DNA of 34,783 nucleotides from Thermoproteota archaeon (lineage in GTDB: Archaea; Thermoproteota; Thermoprotei_A; Sulfolobales; Pyrodictiaceae). Below the pieces are notes generated by a model. The model was not told the DNA's origin and made no database searches. It saw only the letters and a program-made list of their open reading frames with translations. Below, in pieces: positions 1 through 8,259 of this stretch (its first letter is position 1; the number at the start of each line of letters is the position of its first letter). The position numbers and the translations under genes were made by a program. The stretch spans positions 1-34,783 of the forward strand of contig JAADEY010000021.1 in assembly GCA_013153145.1 (NCBI GenBank), in the 5' to 3' direction.

Positions 1-3
1 CTT

Positions 4-966
4 GTGCGTCTCTGCCCTAGCTGTAACGAGACAGACTACTATAGCGTATACCAGCTATACACTGACAAAGATGAGGTAGTTGATGTCGCCTATCTGCCTT
101 ATAGAGTTAATAGGAACTGCAGGAACTGTATGTACTATGAACGCTTCATAAGAACGCCCATACCAGTAGAGAACTTCACTACCGGGGAGATAGAGCAGCA
201 TTTTGAGGCAAGACGCCGAGGACAGATAATTGAATCAAATAAGCGGCTTGATCCTTCCACGAAAAACCATTATGTTGCATCCCTAATAGCAGTATCGGCC
301 TGCATAGCTGCCCCCAGACAGGCAATAGGCTGGCGGAACCTCACTAGAAGGGCATGGGCTTATGCTGTAGCTCTACGGTATAGCCCCATCTTTGACACAC
401 TAAAACATTGCCGAAATATTGATGCAAGACGTGATAATGTTTATCGTATCCGAAGTAGAACAATACTTAACATAATAAAGGCAGGAGATTACCTTGGTGT
501 TCCTGGATTCTTCCCTTCAAGGATGATAAAGGGGAGGCTGCTACTGGTCAAATTCAAGGCAGCAAGATCTGTAAGAGAGGTAGCATCATACATAGCACCA
601 ACAGCGTCCTCGCCGGGAGTGTTCTATAATAGAGATAAAGAGTGCTTCATGTTTGCATGGGCTCCTCCTGATTCTATGGAGGAGTTTATGAGTAGGTTGA
701 GGGGCCGTGGCTTGGTGTCTTCCTATCAGGTTAATGTGATTCGGGCTGCTAAGCATACCTCGTTGGCGTGGGAGATGTATAATCCGCTTGATGGGAGGTG
801 GTGTAGGGCTCTGGAGCCTCGTGGGCTTAAGGCTTGTCATGAGAAGGGGATTGTGTATTGGAGTAAGGCAGGTATTATATTGTTCATTAAGGCTGCTCTG
901 CAGGATAGGGATGAGGGGGCTTGGAGGCAGTATATGGATTCAATGGAGTTTCTTGGCGGTGCCTAG
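4..966 (+). CDS. Hypothetical protein with N-terminal and internal CxxC motifs
   Basis: I do not recognise this protein. It begins with a CPSC motif (residues 4-7) and has a second pair, CRNC, at about residues 39-42, so a zinc ribbon near the N terminus is plausible. The remainder is a basic, soluble-looking sequence with no membrane segment. A GTG at base 4 can start it, but the frame is open to the window edge, so the true start may lie upstream. The 3' end overlaps the next gene by 46 bases. Base usage is odd: up to about base 655 the codons are mixed and A-containing, whereas from about 660 they become strongly G/T-rich like the following gene. That suggests a junction or chimeric gene. 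Function unknown. Confidence 0.6.
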   Translation: MRLCPSCNETDYYSVYQLYTDKDEVVDVAYLPYRVNRNCRNCMYYERFIRTPIPVENFTTGEIEQHFEARRRGQIIESNKRLDPSTKNHYVASLIAVSACIAAPRQAIGWRNLTRRAWAYAVALRYSPIFDTLKHCRNIDARRDNVYRIRSRTILNIIKAGDYLGVPGFFPSRMIKGRLLLVKFKAARSVREVASYIAPTASSPGVFYNRDKECFMFAWAPPDSMEEFMSRLRGRGLVSSYQVNVIRAAKHTSLAWEMYNPLDGRWCRALEPRGLKACHEKGIVYWSKAGIILFIKAALQDRDEGAWRQYMDSMEFLGGA

Positions 967-2747
967 TTGTTCTCCTGCTGGTCTGCCTATCTCTTGTAGT
1001 CCCCGTTGCTGTTGGTAGTGGTGGTGGGCCTGGGTATCTTGTTGCTCCTGTTGCTTCTGGGTTTAAGAGGCTTGTTGTGTATTATGGCTGGCTTAATGCT
1101 AGTGGTTTAGAGTTCTACGGGTTTGATGTGCTCGTTACTGCTGCTCCTACTGGTGCTTCTCATGGGGCCTATCTTGGTGTTGTTAAGCGTTTGGCTGGTA
1201 GGGGTGTTGAGGTGTTCGCGTATCTTCATGATGGTGATAGGCCTGTTGGTGTTGGGTCTAGTTTCCGTAGGATGGTTGTTGAGGGTGGGCTTGGTTGGAG
1301 GGAGTGGCTTAGGTATATGGAGGGGCTTGTTGATAGGCTTGTTGAGGCTTATAGTGGTGGGGGGCGGAGGTTTGTTGCCGGTGTGTTCCTGGATGAGTGC
1401 GATCCTGCTTATCTTGGGGCTGGTTGGAGGAGGTGGCTGCCTGTCTTCAATGAGGCTTTGAGGGAGCTTATTAGGTATATTCATTCTCTCGGGTTGAAGG
1501 TTATGGTTAATGGTGTTAGGGCTTATGCCCCCTATGCTGATTATTATCTATGGGAGGGTTTCTATAGTGATTGTAGTGGCGGTGTCTGTAGGCCCGATAG
1601 GGGCTTTATGAGGCATGGCGGTGGGGATCCCTATGTCTGGGTTAATGGTTATGCTAAGTATGAGTGGCTCCGTGAGAGGGGGTTGTTGAACCGCACCCTC
1701 GCGGTGACTGTTGTTGAGCCTGGCGGGGATGTTGCTGGCTGGTGTAGGGCTGGCTATGTGTTGGCTATGGTTCTGGGTCTTGCTGGGTGGGGTTGTGCTT
1801 ATCGCGGATATAATGCTGTTGGTGGTGCTCCGCTCGATGTTGGCGTCGTTGACCCGGGGCTGCTTGTTGAGAGGAGGGGTGTGCTTGGCGGCGTGTTTAC
1901 TACTGGCTTCTGGGGTGTTGATGTTGAGCGTGTTGCTGTCTCGTCGCCTTATAGTGGTGTGAGGCATCACCCGGTTGTCGATGGCTTGCTTGACACGGTG
2001 TATAGGCTTGCTTATAGTGGTGGTGGGTTTAGGGTTTACGCCGTATACTCTGTTGCTGATGGCGTCCTCTACGTTTACGTTGATTCTCAGCGGCCTCCCA
2101 GGATAGTGTTTGATGTTGATTCGAGCGTGTCGACGGGTGCTGGTTGGGGCGTCTATAAGGGTGGTGATGTGCTTGTGGAGGATTATGGGTCTTGGTGCAT
2201 GGAGTACGGCTATTCCAAGGCTAGGGGCTGGTATAGTAGGCCTCTCCGCGCCCTGCCATGCGGCAAGCTTAGAGGCTATGAGGTGGCTGTGCCTGGTGCG
2301 AGGGGGTTGTTTAGGGTCGTCGTTGGCGGTAAGGCTACGCCGTGGATGAGGGTTGACTCGTTCCGTGAGGTGCTAGCCCCCTGCTTCCTCGACGGGCTGG
2401 GGGTGTGGAGGAGTTATGGGGAGGTTGGTGAGCCCGTTGTTCTCCGCCTCAGCATGCATGGAGAAGCCTTGGAGCTCCTGGTCGCCCACCCGGCTGGAAG
2501 GTACTCGCTTGTCATCCATACACCGTTCCGTGAGCCTAGGCCCCTGCACGTGCATTGGAGGAGCCTGGGTGGGGGCGCCGTGGTTGTCGAGGCTGGTTGG
2601 AGGGGGCCTGGCGTGGATCTGGTTGTCGTTGAGTCTGGTGGCGGTGGGTGGTGGTCTTCTTGGTGGTTATTCCTGGTTGTCGGCGTGGTCGTCGCCTTCA
2701 TCGCTGTTGCTGCGGCGTGGAGGCATTACCATTCGTCCTCCTCGTAG
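921..2747 (+). CDS. Secreted, membrane-anchored glycoside-hydrolase-like (TIM-barrel type) protein
   Basis: This 608-residue protein has a signal-peptide-like hydrophobic stretch at about residues 14-31. A C-terminal transmembrane helix (about 578-598) is followed by a short basic/serine tail, so the bulk should face outside the cell. The region at about 45-330 resembles the beta/alpha-barrel of GH114-like and related putative extracellular glycosidases. It has an acidic strand end FLDECD (156-161), a strand ending VMVNG (194-198), and YLWEGF (209-214) with a possible second acidic residue E212. The start is TTG 921 with a GAGGGGG Shine-Dalgarno element just upstream, inside the previous gene. 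The first part uses T-ending codons heavily. The 3' end overlaps the convergent cas6 gene by 22 bases. Substrate unknown; the family assignment rests on motif pattern only. Confidence 0.6.
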   Translation: MEAVYGFNGVSWRCLVVLLLVCLSLVVPVAVGSGGGPGYLVAPVASGFKRLVVYYGWLNASGLEFYGFDVLVTAAPTGASHGAYLGVVKRLAGRGVEVFAYLHDGDRPVGVGSSFRRMVVEGGLGWREWLRYMEGLVDRLVEAYSGGGRRFVAGVFLDECDPAYLGAGWRRWLPVFNEALRELIRYIHSLGLKVMVNGVRAYAPYADYYLWEGFYSDCSGGVCRPDRGFMRHGGGDPYVWVNGYAKYEWLRERGLLNRTLAVTVVEPGGDVAGWCRAGYVLAMVLGLAGWGCAYRGYNAVGGAPLDVGVVDPGLLVERRGVLGGVFTTGFWGVDVERVAVSSPYSGVRHHPVVDGLLDTVYRLAYSGGGFRVYAVYSVADGVLYVYVDSQRPPRIVFDVDSSVSTGAGWGVYKGGDVLVEDYGSWCMEYGYSKARGWYSRPLRALPCGKLRGYEVAVPGARGLFRVVVGGKATPWMRVDSFREVLAPCFLDGLGVWRSYGEVGEPVVLRLSMHGEALELLVAHPAGRYSLVIHTPFREPRPLHVHWRSLGGGAVVVEAGWRGPGVDLVVVESGGGGWWSSWWLFLVVGVVVAFIAVAAAWRHYHSSSS

Positions 2748-3637
2748 GGCTCCTCGGTGTGCACGGCCTCTTCGTAGCATGGTGTTACGGGTGGCGGGAG
2801 TCTTGGCGGGGGCGGCACCCTCTTGACTCCCCTGACCTCGCCCATGCCTATGCCTGGGCCTCCTCCGAGGCCTAGTAGTTTGGCTGCTTCGAGTAGTTGT
2901 TCGAATGCTTCTACGAGTGGCCTCGGCGCGACGATGTAGTATCTCGCCGTGCCGAAGAATATGGGTTGTCTTGTCCCGTGCGATATTGTGAACCTCTCCC
3001 TCCTAACCTTGAACCTGTACAGCTCGACGAACTCGGCGAGCGTGCTTGCAGCCTTCCTGTAGCTTATCGTTGTTATCTCTGTCAGCCTCCTCGCTATGCT
3101 TGCCAGCATCCTTCTCGGGGAGGGATAGTTTATGATCGCTCCATGGAACCTGTAGAATGTCGGGCCGTGGTTGACGACGTATACTGATGCGCAGGGGTCG
3201 CCCTCCTCTGATGCCTTGATTATCTTCTCTGGATGCGGGACGGTGAGCGTCTTCTTGGAGAAGTTGACCTCCTCGACGATCACGTCCTTGAGCATTGAGA
3301 GGCCCACGGTGAGGCTGCTGATTATGTTCGCCGCCGTCACGCGGCCAGGTATGTCCCAGATGTAGAGGTTGAAGGAGTAGCGTGCACCCGGTAGGAGCAC
3401 CTGCCCGGCAGCTATCTCCGGGCCCCTCACCGGCTTTAGGGGGGATACGCGGAAGAAGCCGCCCTTCTCGACGACGACGCCCGCCCCCTGGAGCGCGTCG
3501 TAGACTATCTTCCCGGAGTAGACCCCGCTCCAGGCGCCGCGCAGCAGGATCCTCCGCCTAGGCTTGAAGGACACCCTCCCAGCGTAGACGTCCAGCCTCA
3601 CGGTGTCAGCCTGCAGGACGGCTCCCCGGCAGAGCAC
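2726..3637 (-). CDS. cas6: CRISPR endoribonuclease Cas6 (stand-alone)
   Basis: Cas6 cuts the repeat in CRISPR precursor RNA to make crRNAs. This 303-residue protein carries the hallmark C-terminal glycine-rich segment (about residues 256-270, GLGGGPGIGMGEVRG) that follows a helix. Before it lies a beta-rich body of the RAMP type, with segments such as GPTFYRFHG and a basic strand FKVRRERF. Beyond the glycine loop is an unusual tail: proline-rich, then strongly acidic (about residues 275-303). It starts at GTG 3637; later in-frame GTGs near codon 12 are alternatives. No other cas gene is adjacent. The interference operon lies about 23 kb away on the other strand, so this Cas6 probably serves it in trans. 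The 3' end overlaps the convergent glycosidase-like gene by 22 bases. Confidence 0.82.
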   Translation of the reverse strand: MLCRGAVLQADTVRLDVYAGRVSFKPRRRILLRGAWSGVYSGKIVYDALQGAGVVVEKGGFFRVSPLKPVRGPEIAAGQVLLPGARYSFNLYIWDIPGRVTAANIISSLTVGLSMLKDVIVEEVNFSKKTLTVPHPEKIIKASEEGDPCASVYVVNHGPTFYRFHGAIINYPSPRRMLASIARRLTEITTISYRKAASTLAEFVELYRFKVRRERFTISHGTRQPIFFGTARYYIVAPRPLVEAFEQLLEAAKLLGLGGGPGIGMGEVRGVKRVPPPPRLPPPVTPCYEEAVHTEEPYEEDEW

Positions 3638-3747
3638 ATGGTATGCAGGCCAATAACCCCTAACCTACACGCCAGCCTCCCCGGAAGAGGGGGATCCGGA
3701 GCCCAGATATCCCTCGGGCCGCTAGAGGCTCTATTCACCGGTGGTGC

Positions 3748-4956
3748 ATGGAGGGTTTGAGGGGCTGGCCCCACGAGTCCAAGCCACTGCTCGTCTTCTG
3801 GGAGACCACTAAGGCCTGCATGCTTGCATGCAAGCACTGCAGGGCTGAGGCCATAACCAGGCCCCTGCCGGGCGAGCTCACCACCGAGGAGGGGATGAAG
3901 CTCATAGATGATGTGGCTGGCTTCGGTAAGCCGTCACCCATACTGGTGTTTACGGGCGGCGACCCCCTCATGAGGAGGGATATCTGGGATCTTGTCAGGT
4001 ACGCGTCTAGCAAGGGGATAAGGGTCGCGATGGCGCCGGCCGTCACAAGCCTCCTAGACGAGGAGGCTGCGGAGAACATGAAGAGGTACGGCGTGAGGGC
4101 TGTCAGCATAAGCCTGGACTCCGGCGTGCCTGAGGTGCATGACGGGATAAGGGGGATCAAGGGCACGTGGGAGAAGACCGTCGAGGCGATAAAGATGCTG
4201 CTGGGTAAGGGGATCCGTGTGCAGGTAAACATGCTGGTCTCGAGGGACACGGCGGAGACCATACCGGAGACGATAAAGCTCATACTAGACCTGGGCGTAC
4301 CCGTGCTGGAGGCGTTCTACATAGTCCCCGTGGGCAGGGCGGCGGAGGAGATGATGCTCTCCCCAAGCGAGTTTGAAGACGTCTCACACCTCCTCTACGA
4401 GGCCTCGAAGTACGGCCTCGTGGTGAGGACGACTGAGGGGCCAATGTTCCGCAGGGTGTCGATAGAGAGGATGGCCCTAGAGCAGCACGGCATCAACCCC
4501 GACGAAGCCCTGAAGCCCGGGGAGCTGTACCGGAGGCTTAGGAGGAAGATGGTTAGCCTCCTCGGGGAGCCTGAGGGGGCTGCGAGGGCCTCCACTACCG
4601 GCACTAGGGACGGCAAGGGGATAATCTTCGTAGCATACAACGGCGACGTCTACCCGAGCGGGTTCATGCCCTACAGCCTCGGCAACGTGAAGAAGGAGAG
4701 CCTGGTCGACATCTACCGGGGACACCCACTCCTCAAGAAGATAAGGAGGGCCGAGTTCCACGGCCGCTGCGGGGCCTGCGAGTTCAGGGACGTGTGCGGG
4801 GGGAGCAGGGCCAGGGCATACATGGTGACCGGCGACCCCCTAGGCGAGGACCCCGCATGCCCCTACCAGCCCGGCTCCTTCACTAGGCTCGCGGAGAGCC
4901 TCGGCATAGACACGTCGAAGCTCCCCATACTACCACCCCTCAGCATACTCCCCTAG
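3748..4956 (+). CDS. ahbD: Radical SAM heme synthase AhbD (coproheme decarboxylase)
   Basis: AhbD uses radical SAM chemistry to decarboxylate two propionates of Fe-coproporphyrin III, giving heme b, the last step of the siroheme-dependent heme pathway. The radical-SAM cluster motif CxxxCxxC is at C24, C28 and C31 in the AhbD-typical context KHCRAEA. The SAM-binding GGDP is at 70-73. A C-terminal SPASM-type cluster has C341, C344, C350 and C371 around CGGSRARAY and TGDPLGEDPAC. At 402 residues it is of normal length. The ATG at 3748 is the first plausible start, although a Shine-Dalgarno site is weak, so a short leader or leaderless message is possible. It heads a same-strand cluster with ahbAB and ahbC. 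I separated it from AhbC by the CRAEA context here versus WN-TxxC-CxHCY in the 5996 gene. Confidence 0.85.
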   Translation: MEGLRGWPHESKPLLVFWETTKACMLACKHCRAEAITRPLPGELTTEEGMKLIDDVAGFGKPSPILVFTGGDPLMRRDIWDLVRYASSKGIRVAMAPAVTSLLDEEAAENMKRYGVRAVSISLDSGVPEVHDGIRGIKGTWEKTVEAIKMLLGKGIRVQVNMLVSRDTAETIPETIKLILDLGVPVLEAFYIVPVGRAAEEMMLSPSEFEDVSHLLYEASKYGLVVRTTEGPMFRRVSIERMALEQHGINPDEALKPGELYRRLRRKMVSLLGEPEGAARASTTGTRDGKGIIFVAYNGDVYPSGFMPYSLGNVKKESLVDIYRGHPLLKKIRRAEFHGRCGACEFRDVCGGSRARAYMVTGDPLGEDPACPYQPGSFTRLAESLGIDTSKLPILPPLSILP

Positions 4957-5001
4957 CAATGAGCACAGCCGTGACCCTGGGGCTTGGAGGGGCAGGGGAT
5001 C

Positions 5002-5973
5002 GTGCTGGTTAGGCTTGGAAGCCTCGAGGAGAAGGTGTTGATGAAGCTGCAGTACGAGTTCCCCCTGACGCCGACGCCTTATAGTGATGTGGCATCGGAG
5101 ATCGGTATTGGGGTCGACGAGCTATTATCTATGCTCCGCAGGCTCCATGCAGAGGGCGTGGTTAAGAGGATAGGCTTCTACTATAACCCGAGGAGCCGCG
5201 GCGTCAACGCAGTACTCGTAGCCATGAGTACTCCCAGGCCGGTGGAGGCCTCGGGGAGGCTTGACGAGCTCCTGGAGGTGACCCATAGCTATCTCAGGGA
5301 TCATCCGGTCTACAACCTCTGGGTCGTTGTACGCTACCGGGAGTGGGAGAGGCTGGTCGAGGCGGTAATGGATGCATGCAGGGTCTCCGGCTGCACCGAC
5401 TACGTCATCCTGCCCGCAACCAGGCTGCATAGGCTCTCGGTCAAATACGACCTCGCCATGGGTATCTCGAGGGCCGGCCCATACTCGAGGGTTAGGCTGG
5501 ATCCCCCGAGCCCCGAGGAGCTGGGGGTTCCGGGGGAGCTGCCCAGGCTCGTGAGGAGGCTCCCACTAAGGCCGCACCCCTACCGTGAGGCTGCCCAGAG
5601 GCTGGGGATGGGCGAGGAGGAGGTTGTAGACTACATCGTTAAGCTGCTTAGGGAGGGGGTTCTAGGCGACCCGGGCGCGACGCTGAACGGGCAGAGGATA
5701 GGCTTCACGGTGAACGCGATGTACGTCGCCGAGCCGTACCCCGGTGTGGATGCATGCGCCTGGGTATCAGACCATGTGCCGTACGCGACACACATAGTCA
5801 CTAGGAGGATTGTGCCGGAGGACTCGCCGTGGAGGTACACGTGCTTCTTCATGGTGCACGCGGCTGCCAGGGACAGGCTACGGGTCGTCGACGAGCTCCT
5901 AGCCGCCGCGCCCGTCACACGGTGGGATCGGTTGGTGAGCCTAACCGATTTGAAGCCCGGCGCCCAGCGCTAA
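5002..5973 (+). CDS. ahbAB: Siroheme decarboxylase, fused AhbA-AhbB
   Basis: AhbA and AhbB are Lrp/AsnC-like proteins that together decarboxylate siroheme to 12,18-didecarboxysiroheme. Here both halves are in one chain of about 323 residues. Each half starts with the same signature: FPLTPTPY...A..IG near residues 20-35 and LPLRPHPY...A..LG near 180-195. In each case this is followed by a winged-helix-like stretch and a ferredoxin-like alpha/beta domain. A GTG at 5002 is preferred because GGAGGGG (4986-4992) lies nine bases upstream; a TTG at 4984 would add six residues and has no good ribosome site. It lies 45 bases after ahbD and 22 before ahbC, consistent with one operon. I cannot say which half is AhbA and which AhbB. 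Confidence 0.82.
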   Translation: MLVRLGSLEEKVLMKLQYEFPLTPTPYSDVASEIGIGVDELLSMLRRLHAEGVVKRIGFYYNPRSRGVNAVLVAMSTPRPVEASGRLDELLEVTHSYLRDHPVYNLWVVVRYREWERLVEAVMDACRVSGCTDYVILPATRLHRLSVKYDLAMGISRAGPYSRVRLDPPSPEELGVPGELPRLVRRLPLRPHPYREAAQRLGMGEEEVVDYIVKLLREGVLGDPGATLNGQRIGFTVNAMYVAEPYPGVDACAWVSDHVPYATHIVTRRIVPEDSPWRYTCFFMVHAAARDRLRVVDELLAAAPVTRWDRLVSLTDLKPGAQR

Positions 5974-5995
5974 GGGGCATAGGGGATGTGGAGGC

Positions 5996-7204
5996 GTGAT
6001 ACCCCTCTCAGTCATGGTTACGGGCGAGGGCACCGTATCGGTCAAGATTAAGGGTAGGTATGGGCCGGGCAGGCCCTCGAGGTTCACCGATATACTGAGG
6101 CCGATAATCTTCTGGAACATAACCTACCAGTGCAACCTACGCTGCAGCCACTGCTACATCAGGGCTATGGCGGAGAGAGCCCCCGCGGAGCTGGACACCG
6201 GGGAGGCACGCGGCCTCGTGGAGCAGCTGGTGGGGATGAGGATCCCGCTCCTCCTCCTAAGCGGCGGCGAGCCCCTCGTGAGGGAGGACATCTGGGATAT
6301 ACTTGAGCCCGCTAAGGGCAAGCCCCTCCCAAAGCTAGCCCTAAGCACAAACGGCACACTCATAGACCGCGACACCGCCGAGAGGCTAAAGGAGTACGGG
6401 TTCACCTACATAGGCATCTCGATAGACAGCCTAAACCCCGAGTGGCACGACAAGTTCCGGGGGGTCAAGGGGGCCTTCGAGGCGGCGCTGAGAGGGATAA
6501 AGAACTCCCTCGACGCAGGGCTCGACGTAGGGCTAAGGACGACGATAACCAGGTATAACGCGCACGAGGCACCCGACATAGTGGACTGGTGCGTGAAGCA
6601 GGGGATACCGAGGCTGAGCCTCTACATACTCGACACCGTCGGCCGCGGCGAGGGCCTCAAAGACTGGCTGCCAAGCCACGAGCAGCTAAGAAGCATGGTG
6701 GACTCCCTCATAGAGGCCGCCAGGAGGAACAAGGGGAGGATAGAGATACAGCTCGTGAGGGCAAACTTCCTAGGCATATACCTCGCAGACAAGCTAGCCA
6801 AGACACCCGAGGAGTTCAGACAGTACATGGAGATGCTCGAGGCGCAGGGAGACTGCGGCAGGAAGTCCGCAAGCATATACCCGGACGGGAGCGTAAAACC
6901 ATGCCAGTTCGTAGACTGGGTAACCATAGGGAACGTGAGGGAGAAGCCTCTCAGGGAGATACTCCGCCCAGACAACCCACAGCTCAAACCATTCCTAGCA
7001 ATACACCGCAACCTACGCGGCCCACGCTGCAGCAAATGCCCATTCCGCAGGATATGCGGCGGAGGCTCAAGGAGCAGAGCAAAGATACTCACCGGCGACC
7101 CATGGGGAGACGACCCGCTCTGCATCATAGAGGATCCGGTCGCCCTAGCCGAGAAGTGGGGCTTCCACGACCCCGAACTAGAACAGGAAGAGTGCCGCGG
7201 CTAA
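5996..7204 (+). CDS. ahbC: Radical SAM Fe-coproporphyrin synthase AhbC
   Basis: AhbC removes the acetate groups of 12,18-didecarboxysiroheme to give Fe-coproporphyrin III, the substrate of AhbD. The radical-SAM motif is at C46, C50 and C53 in the AhbC-typical context FWNITYQCNLRCSHCY. GGEP follows at about 91-94, then the STNGTLI and GISID strands. A C-terminal SPASM-like set has C345, C348, C354 and C376 around CGGGSRSR and TGDPWGDDP. The GTG at 5996 gives the N terminus MIPLS, which fits AhbC proteins from memory. However, GAGG sits almost against the start, and ATG 6014 is an alternative. It is the third gene of the heme cluster. The last 400 bases use A- and C-ending codons far more than the first part. 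Confidence 0.85.
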   Translation: MIPLSVMVTGEGTVSVKIKGRYGPGRPSRFTDILRPIIFWNITYQCNLRCSHCYIRAMAERAPAELDTGEARGLVEQLVGMRIPLLLLSGGEPLVREDIWDILEPAKGKPLPKLALSTNGTLIDRDTAERLKEYGFTYIGISIDSLNPEWHDKFRGVKGAFEAALRGIKNSLDAGLDVGLRTTITRYNAHEAPDIVDWCVKQGIPRLSLYILDTVGRGEGLKDWLPSHEQLRSMVDSLIEAARRNKGRIEIQLVRANFLGIYLADKLAKTPEEFRQYMEMLEAQGDCGRKSASIYPDGSVKPCQFVDWVTIGNVREKPLREILRPDNPQLKPFLAIHRNLRGPRCSKCPFRRICGGGSRSRAKILTGDPWGDDPLCIIEDPVALAEKWGFHDPELEQEECRG

Positions 7205-7212
7205 CCAGGAGA

Positions 7213-7232
7213 ACACTCCCCCTCTTTTCCCT
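7213..7232 (+). terminator. Probable T-rich archaeal terminator after ahbC
   Basis: A pyrimidine run with CCCCCTCTTTTCCCTT begins about nine bases after the ahbC stop codon. Archaeal RNA polymerase commonly stops at such T-rich tracts without needing a hairpin. The sequence from here to 7375 shows no convincing gene. Confidence 0.45.
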
Positions 7233-7375
7233 TGGAGAGGAGGAAATCCCACGGGTTCTTGGAGGGAGGCGTGTTCTAGTATGAACTGTCTCCTCTACAT
7301 GCACGCGTTTAGGGGGATAAAAAGATGGGCTTCTGGGGCTCCTCCCGGGTTCATGGACTGGCTCTCGTGTCTCCT

Positions 7376-7693
7376 CTAGGCGCCGGTTAGGATGCCTAGT
7401 AGGAATCCTAGGAGGGGTGCGCCGGCTACGAGCGTCGAGGTTGACGCTATGTTGCCGCTGGTTATGTTTGTCAGCAGGCTCTGGTACATGCCCTTCACTG
7501 TCTCCATGTCGCACTCGACCTTTAGTGCGCCGAGCCCGGACATGTAGCTGGCGCCGGATGCGAGCATTGCGGCGACGAGTGTTAGTACGTAGAGTAGCCT
7601 GGGCTCGCCTAGTATAACCATCAATAGCTTGCCAGCAGCGAAGCCAGCGATGAAGCCCGTCAGCACTAGTAGTGCTACCTCCTGTCCAGCCAT
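7376..7693 (-). CDS. Small hypothetical membrane protein (about 105 aa)
   Basis: I do not recognise it. It is mostly hydrophobic, with three likely membrane helices at about residues 5-30, 34-55 and 84-105. Between helices 2 and 3 lies a polar loop with a single cysteine and NIT/NIAS-type sequence, which could be outside the cell. A tandem GTG ATG start is present at 7696/7693; ATG is chosen. It is the last of three minus-strand genes for tiny membrane proteins. It is separated from the middle gene by 64 bases that contain a TATTTTTA-like element, so it may also have its own promoter. Cellular role unknown. Confidence 0.6.
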   Translation of the reverse strand: MAGQEVALLVLTGFIAGFAAGKLLMVILGEPRLLYVLTLVAAMLASGASYMSGLGALKVECDMETVKGMYQSLLTNITSGNIASTSTLVAGAPLLGFLLGILTGA

Positions 7694-7759
7694 CACTGCT
7701 ACTCACCATGTAGGAGGAGGTGAAGTGGAGGGCTAAAAATACGGTGCACACATCTATGC

Positions 7760-7900
7760 TCAGGTTGTCGGCAGCGCCACCAGTATGCTGTGTAGCTCGA
7801 GGAAGACGAGGATTACGAGCGCCAGTGTGGCCAGCTCGAGTATAACCATGGTCGCCATGAACTTTGTCAGGGAGTCGCATGTCAGGGCCACGGCGCTCAC
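7760..7900 (-). CDS. Very small membrane protein (46 aa), translationally coupled
   Basis: This 46-residue frame has one strong transmembrane segment (about residues 17-40, rich in L, V, I and A), a polar N terminus and a short tail. Its GTG start at 7900-7898 overlaps the TGA stop of the upstream gene in a GTGA four-base arrangement. That typical coupling is the main reason to believe it is translated. The same frame stays open upstream as a low-quality arginine-rich sequence out of keeping with the hydrophobic part, so the coupled GTG is the better start. Function unknown; it may form a complex with its two membrane neighbours. Confidence 0.5.
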   Translation of the reverse strand: MSAVALTCDSLTKFMATMVILELATLALVILVFLELHSILVALPTT

Positions 7901-8124
7901 CCTATCACTATACCAACGCCACCCGGCAGGCTTAGGTATATAGACACCGGTATACCTAGGGCGCCGCAGACGAGGAGCACTAGGAGCATCATGAGGTAGT
8001 TGTCTATCGTCTTGCCCGCCTCCTCGGGAACCCCGTTGACGTACGCTACCGCGACTGCTGCGCCGTAGACGACTGCGCCGGCGAAGATGACGTACACGGT
8101 GGTCCATGGTATTGCTAGGGCCAA
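7897..8124 (-). CDS. Small hypothetical membrane protein (75 aa)
   Basis: It has two likely membrane helices (about residues 5-28 and 43-66) joined by a polar loop containing PEEAGKTIDN. The TTG at 8124 has a GGAGGG element about ten bases upstream. It is the first gene of the minus-strand trio of tiny membrane proteins and overlaps the next start by four bases. Upstream lies a symmetric TATA region at 8202-8219 that could serve both this operon and the plus-strand regulator at 8260. I do not recognise the family. Confidence 0.6.
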   Translation of the reverse strand: MALAIPWTTVYVIFAGAVVYGAAVAVAYVNGVPEEAGKTIDNYLMMLLVLLVCGALGIPVSIYLSLPGGVGIVIG

Positions 8125-8201
8125 GGCGAGCCTGCCCTCCCAGGTCTAGCCTCTGGGCCTGGTAGGCTGGCATAAGCACTATAGGTTATCCATTCATGAC
8201 T

Positions 8202-8219
8202 CGTAATCTATAAATTACG
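8202..8219. promoter_or_regulatory. TATA box inside a perfect 6-bp inverted repeat (candidate operator)
   Basis: CGTAAT and ATTACG flank CTATAA, forming a perfect palindrome with a six-base centre directly over the TATA element. Downstream, on the plus strand, are a GGGGAGGTG ribosome site at 8244-8252 and the start of a winged-helix regulator at 8260. A dimeric repressor bound here would block TBP, so autoregulation by that protein is a natural inference. The element is nearly symmetric and could also drive the minus-strand membrane-protein operon. Confidence 0.55.
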
Positions 8220-8259
8220 GGTTAACATCCACTATACATCCACGGGGAGGTGTAAAGGC

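Noticed and set aside
7325-7390. Tiny ORF starting right after ATAAAAAG
   Set aside because: Only 21 codons, and the TATA-like element lies too close to the ATG to be its promoter.
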